Shown one piece after another: positions 43,986 through 52,187 of a stretch of 64,000 bases of DNA (position 1 is its first letter; each line of letters starts with the position of its first letter). The stretch is from Lutibacter sp. (GTDB taxonomy: Bacteria; Bacteroidota; Bacteroidia; Flavobacteriales; Flavobacteriaceae). The notes under the pieces were generated by a model. The model was not told where the DNA came from. It saw only the letters and a list, made by a program, of their open reading frames with translations, and made no database searches. Both the position numbers and the translations under genes were made by a program. Where the stretch lies: the NCBI RefSeq assembly GCF_016342705.1, contig NZ_JAEINV010000003.1:62001-126000 (forward strand), given 5' to 3'.

Positions 43986-44035
43986 AATTAGTGATTGATT
44001 GTTGTCAGTTTTATAATTTGTGTTTTTTTAATAAA

Positions 44036-44425
44036 TTACACAAAAACAAAGCCGTAAGCCATACTTAATAAAAAAACACCCACTAAAAAAAGCAACATAT
44101 ATAGTAATTGAACAAATTTAATATTAATAAAATTTAACCAATTCACTGTTCGAAGTGGAAAAATAAATAGAGATAAGCCTATAGTTAGAGAACACCAGCC
44201 TATTAAAGTTATAATTATTGTCCAGTTGTTTTCCCAAATATTATGAAAAAGGATGTTTAATAATCCAATAATTATGGCAATAAAAGAGGAAATTATTACA
44301 AATTTTTGATCTTTTAAATCCTTCATTATTTGCACAATTCTTTTTGGGTTAAAACTTAATATTAAGAAGAATATAATTAAATACCATCCCCAAAATTTGG
44401 CTAAAAAAGTTGACGCATTTTCCAT
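44036..44425 (-). CDS. Small membrane protein with four predicted transmembrane helices
   Basis: A 129-residue hydrophobic protein with four membrane segments (WGWYLIIFFLILSF, FVIISSFIAIIIGLLNILF, WTIIITLIGWCSLTIGLSLFIFPL, LLYMLLFLVGVFLLSMAYGFV). It resembles small uncharacterised membrane proteins found with stress genes. Function not recognised. It lies 10 bp after the universal stress gene on the same strand and should share its promoter. Confidence 0.65.
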   Translation of the reverse strand: MENASTFLAKFWGWYLIIFFLILSFNPKRIVQIMKDLKDQKFVIISSFIAIIIGLLNILFHNIWENNWTIIITLIGWCSLTIGLSLFIFPLRTVNWLNFINIKFVQLLYMLLFLVGVFLLSMAYGFVFV

Positions 44426-44435
44426 AATTGTATAT

Positions 44436-45278
44436 TTAATCTTCGTGTAAAACTAAAAAAGGAACTTTTGTATGGTAACTAATTTCTTCAACAGTTGGTT
44501 TAAACAAAATGCGTTGAAAAAAGGTTAAATTTTTTGCAATCATTATAATAACATCAATATGTCTGCTCTCTACAAAACATTCTACGCCATCTTCAATTTT
44601 ATTGTTGGTAATTTTATGAAAACTGTGTTTTTCTTCAGTAAAATAATTATGTAAATAATGCTTGTTTTCTAATTGGTTGCCTGTTAGTATTTCATTTTTT
44701 TTAGCAATATGTAAAATTCTAACTGATGAATTATATATTTCGGCAAATTCAGAAATATTATTTAATATAACTGGTTGGTAAAAATTATGAAAATCTGTAG
44801 GAAAAGCAATTTCTTTTGGTGCAATAAATGTTGAATTTTCTGGAATTATTAGTACAGGGCATTTTATTTTTGTTATTAAATCACCAGTATTTGTGCCAAT
44901 TACAACTTCGTTAAAACCAGTTGCTCCTTTTGTACCCATAATTATAAGATCTATTTTCTTTTCTTCAATTTGAGTTTTTACTGCGTCAATAAAAAAGTCA
45001 TATTTTGAAATGGTATAAAAATGATGTTCTGGGTTTGAATCTATTTTTTTTATTTTTTTTATTAATTTTTGTAATTCAATTTTAGCTTGTTTTAATACAG
45101 TAGCTTCTAATATGTTGGTTGTTGGGTATATAGGAATTTCGCCGCCAATATAAGTTGGCATTAGGGTAACGTGTAATATATAAAAGTTACACGGTAAATT
45201 TTTGTAAAATTCAAGACCATATTTTATGGCATTCCAAGAATTTTTTGAAAAATCGGTTGGTAATAGTATATTTTTCAT
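44436..45278 (-). CDS. Universal stress protein, tandem UspA domains
   Basis: A 280-residue protein with two UspA-type domains. The first begins MKNILLPTDFSKNSWNAIKYGLEF and has the nucleotide-binding-type motif IIMGTKGATGFNEVVIGTNTGDLI with CPVLIIPE. The second (APKEIAFPTDFHNFYQPVI to VPFLVLHED) lacks a clear G-2x-G-9x-G motif and is more diverged. Tandem USPs respond to oxygen limitation and other stresses in many bacteria. A full -7 box and an Fnr-like site lie upstream, in the gap after the regulator gene. Confidence 0.9.
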   Translation of the reverse strand: MKNILLPTDFSKNSWNAIKYGLEFYKNLPCNFYILHVTLMPTYIGGEIPIYPTTNILEATVLKQAKIELQKLIKKIKKIDSNPEHHFYTISKYDFFIDAVKTQIEEKKIDLIIMGTKGATGFNEVVIGTNTGDLITKIKCPVLIIPENSTFIAPKEIAFPTDFHNFYQPVILNNISEFAEIYNSSVRILHIAKKNEILTGNQLENKHYLHNYFTEEKHSFHKITNNKIEDGVECFVESRHIDVIIMIAKNLTFFQRILFKPTVEEISYHTKVPFLVLHED

Positions 45279-45303
45279 GGTGCTTTTTAATTTCTGTGAT
45301 ACT

Positions 45304-45346
45304 CAAAGTTAGGAAGCAAAATGAAACAGTAAAATGATATTCGTCA
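45304..45346 (-). promoter_or_regulatory. Universal stress gene promoter with Crp/Fnr-type site 4
   Basis: On the minus strand TGACGAATATCA (45335-45346) is followed by a perfect -7 box TAACTTTG (45304-45311). Centre-to-box distance is 29.5 bp, placing the site near -43, the class II activator position. The ATG is at 45278. Confidence 0.6.
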
Positions 45347-45374
45347 GGAGGAAGAAAGGAATATTTGGGTAATA

Positions 45375-46433
45375 TTAATTTATTCGTTTTAATTTTTCAA
45401 TATTTAAAATTTTAATATTTCTTCCATCAACATCAATTAATCCTTCTTTTTTAAAATCGGAAAGTGTTCTTATAAAAGTTTCGGTTGCTATTCCAGCAAT
45501 ACTTGCTAAATCGCTTCGTAATATTTGCACGCAAATGTTGGGAGTTTTTTTAATTTTTTCGGAAAATTGTAAAATGGTACTTGCTGTTTTTTTTCTAACA
45601 GAACTATAAGCCATTTCTAATAAATGTTCTTTAATTTCGTACACATTATCACTTAAATAATCAAATAATTCTAATGTTAAATCGTGGTTGTTATTTAAAA
45701 TTGTTTTTAAATGATTGTTTGATAATCTTAAAGTTGATGTGTCCTCAATAGCTGCAGCAAATTCTTGATGCGGAATGTTGAGTGAAAAGGATGTGAATCC
45801 GAAAAAATCGCCTTCTTTTAACAATTCAGTTATTAGCTCTTTACCTTGCTCATCTATTTTATATGTTTTAACAATTCCTTTGTTTATTAAATATATATAG
45901 TTAGAGTTGTCGCCTTGATGATAAATAACTTCTCCAGCAAACAAAGTATGTTCTTCTGCGTTATTTATAAAATAGTTTTTTAAATGTTCTATTGTTTTAA
46001 GTTCACCTTCATTAGCAACAATTTGTTCTTTTTTATTTGAAGTATGTATGTTTTCATTTAAAATAGCCACTTTTGCTAACCTACTTTCTATAGCGCTAAA
46101 TAATTCCGATTCATCAAAAGGTTTTGTTATATAATCATCAGCTCCCATATTCATTCCTTTTCTAACATCTTTATGTTCAGTTTTTGCTGATAGAAAAATA
46201 AACGGAATTTGTTGTGTTGCTTTTTCTTTTGATAATATTTGAAGCACGCCATAGCCGTTTAATTCTGGCATCATAATGTCGCAAATTATTAAATCTGGCA
46301 ATTGAGTTTTTGCTATGTTAACTCCAATTTTACCATGTGCAGCAGTTAATACTTTATAATTTGCTAGCTCTAAAAGTTCTGCTGTATTTTCTCGCACAAC
46401 TGCATCATCTTCTATTAATAAAATTGTTTTCAT
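45375..46433 (-). CDS. Response regulator fused to a Crp/Fnr-family DNA-binding module
   Basis: A 352-residue hybrid. Residues 1-120 are a CheY-type receiver with the acidic pair Asp9-Asp10, phospho-acceptor Asp52 (ICDIMMPELNG), Ser82 and Lys104. Residues about 150-260 are a cyclic-nucleotide-binding-type beta barrel (TLFAGEVIYHQGDNSNYIYLINKGIVKTY). The C-terminus is a Crp-type winged helix (DLASIAGIATETFIRTLSDFKKEGLI) whose recognition helix keeps the Glu and Arg that in Fnr and Crp read TGA half-sites. No Cys cluster for an FeS centre is seen. It is encoded 1 bp after the histidine kinase, its likely partner. Confidence 0.92.
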   Translation of the reverse strand: MKTILLIEDDAVVRENTAELLELANYKVLTAAHGKIGVNIAKTQLPDLIICDIMMPELNGYGVLQILSKEKATQQIPFIFLSAKTEHKDVRKGMNMGADDYITKPFDESELFSAIESRLAKVAILNENIHTSNKKEQIVANEGELKTIEHLKNYFINNAEEHTLFAGEVIYHQGDNSNYIYLINKGIVKTYKIDEQGKELITELLKEGDFFGFTSFSLNIPHQEFAAAIEDTSTLRLSNNHLKTILNNNHDLTLELFDYLSDNVYEIKEHLLEMAYSSVRKKTASTILQFSEKIKKTPNICVQILRSDLASIAGIATETFIRTLSDFKKEGLIDVDGRNIKILNIEKLKRIN

Positions 46434-46434
46434 T

Positions 46435-47673
46435 TTAAAGTTTGTTAGGTAAGCTTATAATAAATGTTGAACCTTCATTAATTTTACTTAAAAAACTTAG
46501 ATTTCCACCTAAATTATCAATATGAGTTTTTACAATATTTAACCCTATTCCGGTTCCGGGAACGTTTAATACATTTTCAGCTCTAAAATATCTGTTACAT
46601 ATAAATTTCTGGTCGTATTCAGGAATTCCAATGCCATTATCGGTTATTTTAAATTCTATAGTGGAGTTGTTTTGATAAACTTCTAAAATTATAGTGCTAT
46701 TTTTAGGTGAATACTTTATGGCGTTATTTAGAATATTTGATAAAGCCAATTTTAAATATTTTTCGTCTTGCGTAACTTTAAATTCATCTATATTATTAGG
46801 AAATTGAATGTGTTGCCCTTCTTTTAATAACATGTTGGCGTTGTATACAACTTCGTTAATAATAGTGCTTAAATTAAAAGTAGTGAATTTATAATTTATA
46901 TTGTTTGCTTCTAATTTTTCAATGGATAGAAAATCATTTAAAATGGTGTCAAGGTAATGTGCTTTATTTGTAATTGTCTTTATGTGTTTCTCTCTATTTT
47001 CTTGTTGTTCAGTGAGTTGGTATTTGTTTAGTAGCATTGATGATGTTAAAATACCACTTAAAGGCGTTTTAAATTCGTGAGAAACCATTGTTAAAAATTT
47101 TGATTTTAATTCATTTAGTTCAATCTCTTTTTTTAAAGCCTCTTTTAATTGGTTTTCTGCAGCCTTCCTTTTTCTTATTTCTTTTTTAAAACTTAGGTTT
47201 AGTTCTTTTAGTTGCGTTATTGTATTGTGAAGGTCTGCTGTTCTTTGTTGTACTTTTTTTTCTAATTCAGTATTTATAAAATCTATTCTTCTTTCATTTT
47301 CTTTTCTTTCAGAAATATCAATGATTAATGCTAAAACATAAATTTTATTTTCAACTTTAAATGGATTTAACCCAATTTCTAATGGAAATGTTTTGTTACT
47401 TTTTTTAACGCCTATTAAATTTAGATTATGTGTAATTTGCCTTTTTCCATTCGAATTTAAAAAATTAGTAAAGTGCGAATTATGCACAGAATGTATTTTT
47501 TTTGGAATTAAACAGTTTAACGGGTTATTGGTTAATTCGCCTTTTTTGTAACCAAACATTTTTTCTGCAGGATGATTTGCAGCCACTATAACTTGGTTTT
47601 CATCCACTATAATTACACCTTCTGGAATTGCTTCAAAAAGAATATTTAAGATATGTTTATCTTTATAAAACAT
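46435..47673 (-). CDS. PAS-domain sensor histidine kinase
   Basis: A 412-residue soluble histidine kinase. The PAS domain spans residues about 10-120 (AIPEGVIIVDENQVIVAANHPAEKMFGY), then a coiled coil (about 125-190). The phospho-acceptor His199 is in MVSHEFKTPLSGIL, and the ATPase domain has N (LALSNILNNAIKYSP), G1 (ITDNGIGIP) and G2 (VPGTGIGLNIV) boxes. There are no transmembrane segments, so it senses an internal signal. FixL-like oxygen sensing is possible, but the PAS heme residues cannot be judged by eye. Cotranscribed with the regulator. Confidence 0.92.
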   Translation of the reverse strand: MFYKDKHILNILFEAIPEGVIIVDENQVIVAANHPAEKMFGYKKGELTNNPLNCLIPKKIHSVHNSHFTNFLNSNGKRQITHNLNLIGVKKSNKTFPLEIGLNPFKVENKIYVLALIIDISERKENERRIDFINTELEKKVQQRTADLHNTITQLKELNLSFKKEIRKRKAAENQLKEALKKEIELNELKSKFLTMVSHEFKTPLSGILTSSMLLNKYQLTEQQENREKHIKTITNKAHYLDTILNDFLSIEKLEANNINYKFTTFNLSTIINEVVYNANMLLKEGQHIQFPNNIDEFKVTQDEKYLKLALSNILNNAIKYSPKNSTIILEVYQNNSTIEFKITDNGIGIPEYDQKFICNRYFRAENVLNVPGTGIGLNIVKTHIDNLGGNLSFLSKINEGSTFIISLPNKL

Positions 47674-47773
47674 AAAATTTATAAAAAAGACTAATTCACT
47701 TTAAATTTCGTAAAAAAAATGCATAAAGAACCTATAATTACTAAATAAGATTGCAAATACATAATTATTAATT

Positions 47774-48760
47774 TTATTCTCTCTTTTTCGCTTCTTTAAT
47801 TTTTTCTCTTTCTAATTTTTTAAAATAACCTCTAAACAAAAAGTTGTGCTGTAATGCTTCTAAATCTTCATTTAATTTCACGCTGCTTTGTTCAATATTT
47901 TTTATGGTTGTATCAATGGTCTTTACTAAAGAAGTGTCGTTAACCATATAATTTACGGTTCCTTTTGCTTCTTTAAAATTTAAAATAAGCTCGTTTAAAT
48001 TCTCTGTTAAAGTATTAATTTGTTTGCTCGATTTTTTTAAGTTTGTTAAAATAGTTTTCATTTTATTTGCTGATATAGAATCGCTTAAAATAACTGACGC
48101 TAAACTTTCATCATAATTTATAGCGCTTACAATGTTTTTTAAATCTTTAATTGTTGTGGAAGCATCTGCACTTGCTATTTTAAGATTAAATACTGTTTGT
48201 TTAAGATTGGTTGCTAATTCAGGATCTTTAATTAACATTCCTAAAGTTCCTTTTCCTTGGTTTATGGCAGAAGTTATTTTTAGTAAATCCGATGTTAAAA
48301 GTGCAGCGTTTTGATTTGTGGTGTTCAAGGTTTCTAGCATATCATTGGTAGAAATTTTACTAAAAGATTTTATAGTATCTCCAGGAGTTAGTGCTGAAGA
48401 TATTTCTGAATTTGGAACAATGTTTATAACCATACTTCCCACCAAACCGTCCGATCCTATCGCAGCAACTGCATTCTTTTTTATATGGCTTAAAAATTTA
48501 TCTTCAATAATCATTTCAACACAAATAGTTGTGTCGTTCACCATATTCATGCCTTTCACTGTACCAACATTAATTCCAGAATATCTTACATTATTACCTA
48601 ATTGTAAGCCATTTACATTGTTAAAAACAGCATTTATTTTAAAAGTTTTTCCAAATAAATTTTGACGATTTCCAATAAAATATAGCGCAATAATTAACGC
48701 AATAGTGCTAATAACAATAAATAGGCCTAAATAAAATTTTTGTGTACTAGATTGTTTCAT
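47774..48760 (-). CDS. mlaD: MlaD/MCE-domain lipid transport protein
   Basis: A 328-residue protein with one N-terminal transmembrane helix (FYLGLFIVISTIALIIALYF). The MCE domain follows (KINAVFNNVNGLQLGNNVRYSGINVGTVKGM, GSDGLVGSMVINIVP), then a long helical C-terminal region. It is the periplasmic substrate-binding subunit of an Mla-type phospholipid transporter. The gene order mlaE-mlaF-mlaD and gaps of 3 and 6 bp mark one operon. Confidence 0.88.
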   Translation of the reverse strand: MKQSSTQKFYLGLFIVISTIALIIALYFIGNRQNLFGKTFKINAVFNNVNGLQLGNNVRYSGINVGTVKGMNMVNDTTICVEMIIEDKFLSHIKKNAVAAIGSDGLVGSMVINIVPNSEISSALTPGDTIKSFSKISTNDMLETLNTTNQNAALLTSDLLKITSAINQGKGTLGMLIKDPELATNLKQTVFNLKIASADASTTIKDLKNIVSAINYDESLASVILSDSISANKMKTILTNLKKSSKQINTLTENLNELILNFKEAKGTVNYMVNDTSLVKTIDTTIKNIEQSSVKLNEDLEALQHNFLFRGYFKKLEREKIKEAKKRE

Positions 48761-48766
48761 TGTTGT

Positions 48767-49507
48767 TTATTTAAAAAATGCTTGAATTTTTTTATCTGTT
48801 GAAGAAGATAATTCTTTAAAAGTACCTTCCGCATAATTAATTCCATCAATTAGCAAAATCATTCTATTGGAAATCACTCTGGCACAATCAATATCGTGCG
48901 TAATAATTAAAGAAGATGTATGATATTGGTTTTGTATGTTTTTCATTAATTCAAGAATTTCTTTTGCCGTAATAGGATCTAAACCTGTTGTTGGTTCATC
49001 AAAAATTATAATTTTTGGTTTCATTATAATAGCTCTGGCTAAGGCAATTCTTCTTTTCATACCTCCAGAAAGTTCTTCAGGCATTAAATTTATGGTGTTT
49101 AGTAGCCCAACACTTTCTAAAACTTCATTTACTAATTTTTCAATTTCAGTTAAATTTAAATTACTTTTTCGTAAAGGAAATTCCAAGTTTTCTCTCACTG
49201 TCATAGAATCGTACAAGGCACTTCCTTGAAAAAGAAAACCAATTTCTGTCCGCAATAAATTCATTTCTTTTTGTGATAATTCTGAAATTGTTTTCCCTGA
49301 AATTTCAATACTTCCTTCGTCTGGAATTAGTAAACCAACCAAGCATTTTATCATTACAGATTTTCCTGAGCCAGATTTCCCCATGATAACCAAATTTTCC
49401 CCTTCAAATAATTCCATAGAAAAACCATTCAATACAGCATTATTGCCAAAACTTTTTTTTAAATTTTGAATTTTTAATACAGAAGTTTTTTTATTTATAG
49501 TTCCCAT
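48767..49507 (-). CDS. mlaF: Mla-type ABC transporter ATP-binding protein
   Basis: A 246-residue ABC ATPase with Walker A GKSGSGKS, signature LSGGMKRRIALARAI and Walker B IIIFDEPTTGLDP, followed by the switch His in LIITHDID. The GGMKRR signature variant is typical of MlaF-type ATPases. It powers the MlaE permease encoded 3 bp upstream. Confidence 0.92.
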   Translation of the reverse strand: MGTINKKTSVLKIQNLKKSFGNNAVLNGFSMELFEGENLVIMGKSGSGKSVMIKCLVGLLIPDEGSIEISGKTISELSQKEMNLLRTEIGFLFQGSALYDSMTVRENLEFPLRKSNLNLTEIEKLVNEVLESVGLLNTINLMPEELSGGMKRRIALARAIIMKPKIIIFDEPTTGLDPITAKEILELMKNIQNQYHTSSLIITHDIDCARVISNRMILLIDGINYAEGTFKELSSSTDKKIQAFFK

Positions 49508-49510
49508 TTT

Positions 49511-50293
49511 TTAAATTTCAAAGAATATATCAGAAATAAATACAGCAATAAAATCTATAATAAACAATAACATTGATGTGTAAACAACTGCTGAATTTGA
49601 CGCTTCACCAACGCCAACAGTTCCTTTTTTACAGTAGAAGCCTTTAAAACAGCCCACTAAGCCAATGGCAAAGCCAAAGAAAAACGATTTGACAGTTGCA
49701 GGTATTATGTCTGAAAATTTAATAGCATCAAAAACCTTATTAAAATATAATAAGAAAGAAACGCTTCCTTTTAAATTTTCTACTAGTGCAGATCCAAATA
49801 GTGCAATTACATCACCAAAAATAATTAGTAAAGGCAACATTAAAGTAGCGGCTAAAATTCGTGTAACAACTAGGTATTTAAACGGATTTGTTCCTGAAAC
49901 TTCCATAGCATCAATTTGCTCAGTTACGCGCATTGAGCCCAGTTCGGCTCCAATACCAGAACTTATTTTACCTGTACAAATGAGGGCAATAATTACTGGG
50001 CCAATTTCTCTTACAATTGAAATACTTACCATTGATGGCATCCAAGAAACTGCACCAAACTGTGCTAATGTTGGTCGCGATTGTAATGTAAAAACAAGTC
50101 CTAAAATAAAACCAGTAACGCCAACTAATACAAGCGATTTATTTGCCATATTATAACATTGTCTTAAAAGTTCTTTAAATTCAAAAGGTGTAGAAAAAAC
50201 TTCAATGAAAAAGCGTTTTGCAAAATAAGAAAGTTCACCTATTTCAATAAAAAACAATTTAAAGTTACCTAATATTTGTACTGAATTTTTCAT
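49511..50293 (-). CDS. mlaE: Mla-type ABC transporter permease
   Basis: A 260-residue MlaE-family permease with about five membrane segments. It has the family motif EIGPVIIALICTGKISSGIGAELGSMRVTEQIDAMEVSGTNPFKYLVVTRILA (residues about 95-150) and GCFKGFYCKKGTVGVGEASNSAVV near the C-terminus. It is the membrane core of the lipid transporter and first gene of the operon. Confidence 0.93.
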   Translation of the reverse strand: MKNSVQILGNFKLFFIEIGELSYFAKRFFIEVFSTPFEFKELLRQCYNMANKSLVLVGVTGFILGLVFTLQSRPTLAQFGAVSWMPSMVSISIVREIGPVIIALICTGKISSGIGAELGSMRVTEQIDAMEVSGTNPFKYLVVTRILAATLMLPLLIIFGDVIALFGSALVENLKGSVSFLLYFNKVFDAIKFSDIIPATVKSFFFGFAIGLVGCFKGFYCKKGTVGVGEASNSAVVYTSMLLFIIDFIAVFISDIFFEI

Positions 50294-50421
50294 CTTTTAA
50301 AGATGATTTATTTTTCAACTAAATAAAATACGTTGAGTGAATTGACTATTAAAGGTACGGTATTTTTAGCATTTAAGCTAAGTTTTTAGAGTTGGGAAAT
50401 GAGTAATTTGTATTAAAACAA

Positions 50422-50450
50422 AAAACCTTTCAATTTTATTGAAAGGTTTT
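50422..50450 (-). terminator. Terminator after tRNA-Pro
   Basis: AAAACCTTTCAAT/ATTGAAAGGTTTT, a 13-bp stem with a 3-nt loop and a T-run on the minus strand, eight bases beyond the tRNA. Confidence 0.8.
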
Positions 50451-50457
50451 AATGCAG

Positions 50458-50532
50458 TCGGGGTGGCAGGATTCGAACCTGCGACCTCCGCGTCCCAAAC
50501 GCGGCGCGATAACCGGGCTACGCTACACCCCG
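50458..50532 (-). tRNA. tRNA-Pro (anticodon TGG)
   Basis: A 75-nt cloverleaf with acceptor CGGGGTG/CACCCCG and discriminator A; CCA is not encoded. The anticodon arm is CCGCG-TTTGGGA-CGCGG with TGG at positions 34-36, and the T arm contains GGTTCGAATCC. A TATATTTG box on the minus strand (50557-50564) is a likely promoter. It is a single isolated tRNA gene. Confidence 0.96.
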
Positions 50533-50556
50533 AATAGTTATCTTAATTTAAGGCTG

Positions 50557-50564
50557 CAAATATA
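50557..50564 (-). promoter_or_regulatory. Putative tRNA-Pro promoter -7 box
   Basis: TATATTTG on the minus strand, 25 bp before the mature tRNA 5' end. Confidence 0.5.
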
Positions 50565-50590
50565 AAACATATAATATAGAATACAAGTAA

Positions 50591-50929
50591 TTATTCAAAA
50601 ATAAGTTCATACGGTCTTTTAATTGCTTCTTCCAATTCAAAAATCCCAATGGTTCTGCTTTTTCTAATGGTTTCTTTTCCTTCAAAAAACACCAGAATAG
50701 TAGGTTCAACAAACGCTGAATAGCTAGCAGCAACTTCAGGAGCTAAATTTAAATCAACTTTATAAAATTTTACTTTTGGAAATTTTGTTGCAAGCAATTT
50801 TCTAACTTTTGGTTCAAAAGCTTCTCCAACACTGCAAGAAATTGTTGAAAAGTAAATTAAAACAGCGGTTTCTGTATTTAAAACGCTCGTTGCATCATTA
50901 ATAGTTGTTATTGTATTTTCGGTAAACAT
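50591..50929 (-). CDS. Thioredoxin-fold protein with a single active-site cysteine
   Basis: A 112-residue thioredoxin-like protein (VLIYFSTISCSVGEAFEPKVRKLL, VKFYKVDLNLAPEVAASYSAFVEPTILVFFEGKE). The cis-Pro is Pro76. The redox motif is Cys32-Ser-Val-Gly35 in place of CGPC, so only the nucleophilic cysteine remains. It cannot act as an ordinary dithiol reductant and may be a monothiol or redox-sensing variant. Divergent from trxB; a TAAATTTG box at 50947-50954 (minus) is a likely promoter. Confidence 0.85.
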   Translation of the reverse strand: MFTENTITTINDATSVLNTETAVLIYFSTISCSVGEAFEPKVRKLLATKFPKVKFYKVDLNLAPEVAASYSAFVEPTILVFFEGKETIRKSRTIGIFELEEAIKRPYELIFE

Positions 50930-51059
50930 TTTTCTTATTTAAGGCGCAAATTTAACGTTTAATAATGTTTTTAAAGTAACAAAAGTTAATGATTACAATT
51001 TATTATAAGTACATTATTAAAAATTATAAACAATGGTGTTAATATAAGATTAAATGGTA

Positions 51060-51067
51060 TAAATTTG
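51060..51067 (+). promoter_or_regulatory. Putative trxB promoter -7 box
   Basis: TAAATTTG, 25 bp before the trxB ATG. Confidence 0.45.
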
Positions 51068-51092
51068 TTGATCATTAAAACAAAACTTAATC

Positions 51093-52040
51093 ATGTCTGA
51101 TACAATTGAAAGAATAAAATGCTTAATAATTGGTTCTGGTCCTGCAGGTTATACAGCTGCAATTTATGCGGCAAGAGCAGATTTAAAGCCAGTTATGTAT
51201 ACTGGAATGCAAATGGGAGGTCAACTTACAACAACAACTGAAGTTGATAATTTTCCGGGATATCCTAAAGGTACCGATGGAACTGCTATGATGGAGGATT
51301 TAAAAAATCAAGCAGAACGCTTTGGAACTGAAGTGCGTTTTGGTTTAGTTACTGAAGTTAATTTTAGTAAGGAAGTTGGAGGTATTCATAAAGTTACCGT
51401 TGATGGTTCAAAAATAATTGAAGCAAATTCAATAATAATCTGTACTGGAGCAACCGCAAAATATTTAGGTTTAGAAAGTGAACAGCGTTTAATTGGTGGT
51501 GGAGTTTCTGCATGTGCAACTTGTGATGGTTTCTTTTATAGAGGGCAAGATGTTGTAGTTGTTGGAGCAGGAGATACGGCTGCTGAAGAAGCTACTTACT
51601 TATCAAATATTTGTAGAAAAGTAACACTTTTGGTTCGTAAAGATTATATGAGAGCATCAAAAGCAATGCAGCATAGAGTTGATAAAACTAAAAATTTAGA
51701 AGTAAAATACAATACTGAAATTGAAGAAGTTTTAGGGTCAAATGTTGTAGAAGGCGTTAAAGTATTTAATAATATTTCTGGAGAGAAAGAAGTTATAGAA
51801 GTTACTGGAGTATTTGTTGCTATTGGTCATAAGCCAAATACAGATATATTTAAAGGTATTTTAGATATGGATGAAACGGGTTATTTAACAACCAAAGGAA
51901 AATCTACAAAAACTAATGTGCCGGGTGTATTTGCTGCAGGTGATGTGCAGGATAAAGAATACCGCCAAGCTGTTACTGCTGCAGGAACAGGTTGCATGGC
52001 AGCTTTAGACGCTGAACGTTATTTAGGAGCGTTAGATTAA
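51093..52040 (+). CDS. trxB: Thioredoxin-disulfide reductase
   Basis: A 315-residue flavoenzyme that reduces thioredoxin with NADPH. FAD site GSGPAGYTAAIYAAR (15-29), redox pair Cys141-Ala-Thr-Cys144 in SACATCDGFFYRG, NADPH site VVGAGDTAAEEA, and the C-terminal FAD motif GVFAAGDVQDKEYRQAVTAAG. Complete length. Monocistronic, with a terminator after it; it stands next to the monothiol thioredoxin-like gene. Confidence 0.97.
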   Translation: MSDTIERIKCLIIGSGPAGYTAAIYAARADLKPVMYTGMQMGGQLTTTTEVDNFPGYPKGTDGTAMMEDLKNQAERFGTEVRFGLVTEVNFSKEVGGIHKVTVDGSKIIEANSIIICTGATAKYLGLESEQRLIGGGVSACATCDGFFYRGQDVVVVGAGDTAAEEATYLSNICRKVTLLVRKDYMRASKAMQHRVDKTKNLEVKYNTEIEEVLGSNVVEGVKVFNNISGEKEVIEVTGVFVAIGHKPNTDIFKGILDMDETGYLTTKGKSTKTNVPGVFAAGDVQDKEYRQAVTAAGTGCMAALDAERYLGALD

Positions 52041-52060
52041 ACTTATTAGTATAGTAATTT

Positions 52061-52091
52061 AGACCTAAGTTTTTACTTAGGTCTTTTTTTT
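52061..52091 (+). terminator. trxB terminator
   Basis: AGACCTAAGT/ACTTAGGTCT, a 10-bp stem with a TTTT loop and a run of eight T. Confidence 0.85.
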
Positions 52092-52187
52092 AGCTATTAT
52101 AGAGCAATCGTTTTCGTAATTTCTGAAATTATTAATTACTTTGAATATGTGAACTCATTAATTTTGTACAACTAAATTTTTATAAAA

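Larger units (their letters stand above)
43522..44035. other. 514-bp stretch without a recognised gene, between convergent genes
   Basis: It contains the terminator of the hydrolase operon (43545-43579), a second hairpin of similar sequence (43726-43753) and an Fnr-like site with a -7-like box on the minus strand (43943-43985). The minus strand has a 21-codon ORF at 43797-43862 with a hydrophobic middle, too short to support as a gene. A further minus-strand frame ends ISKKVKAEVKKKKR and stop near 43602, with no start; it may be a relic. No protein gene is called. Confidence 0.5.
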
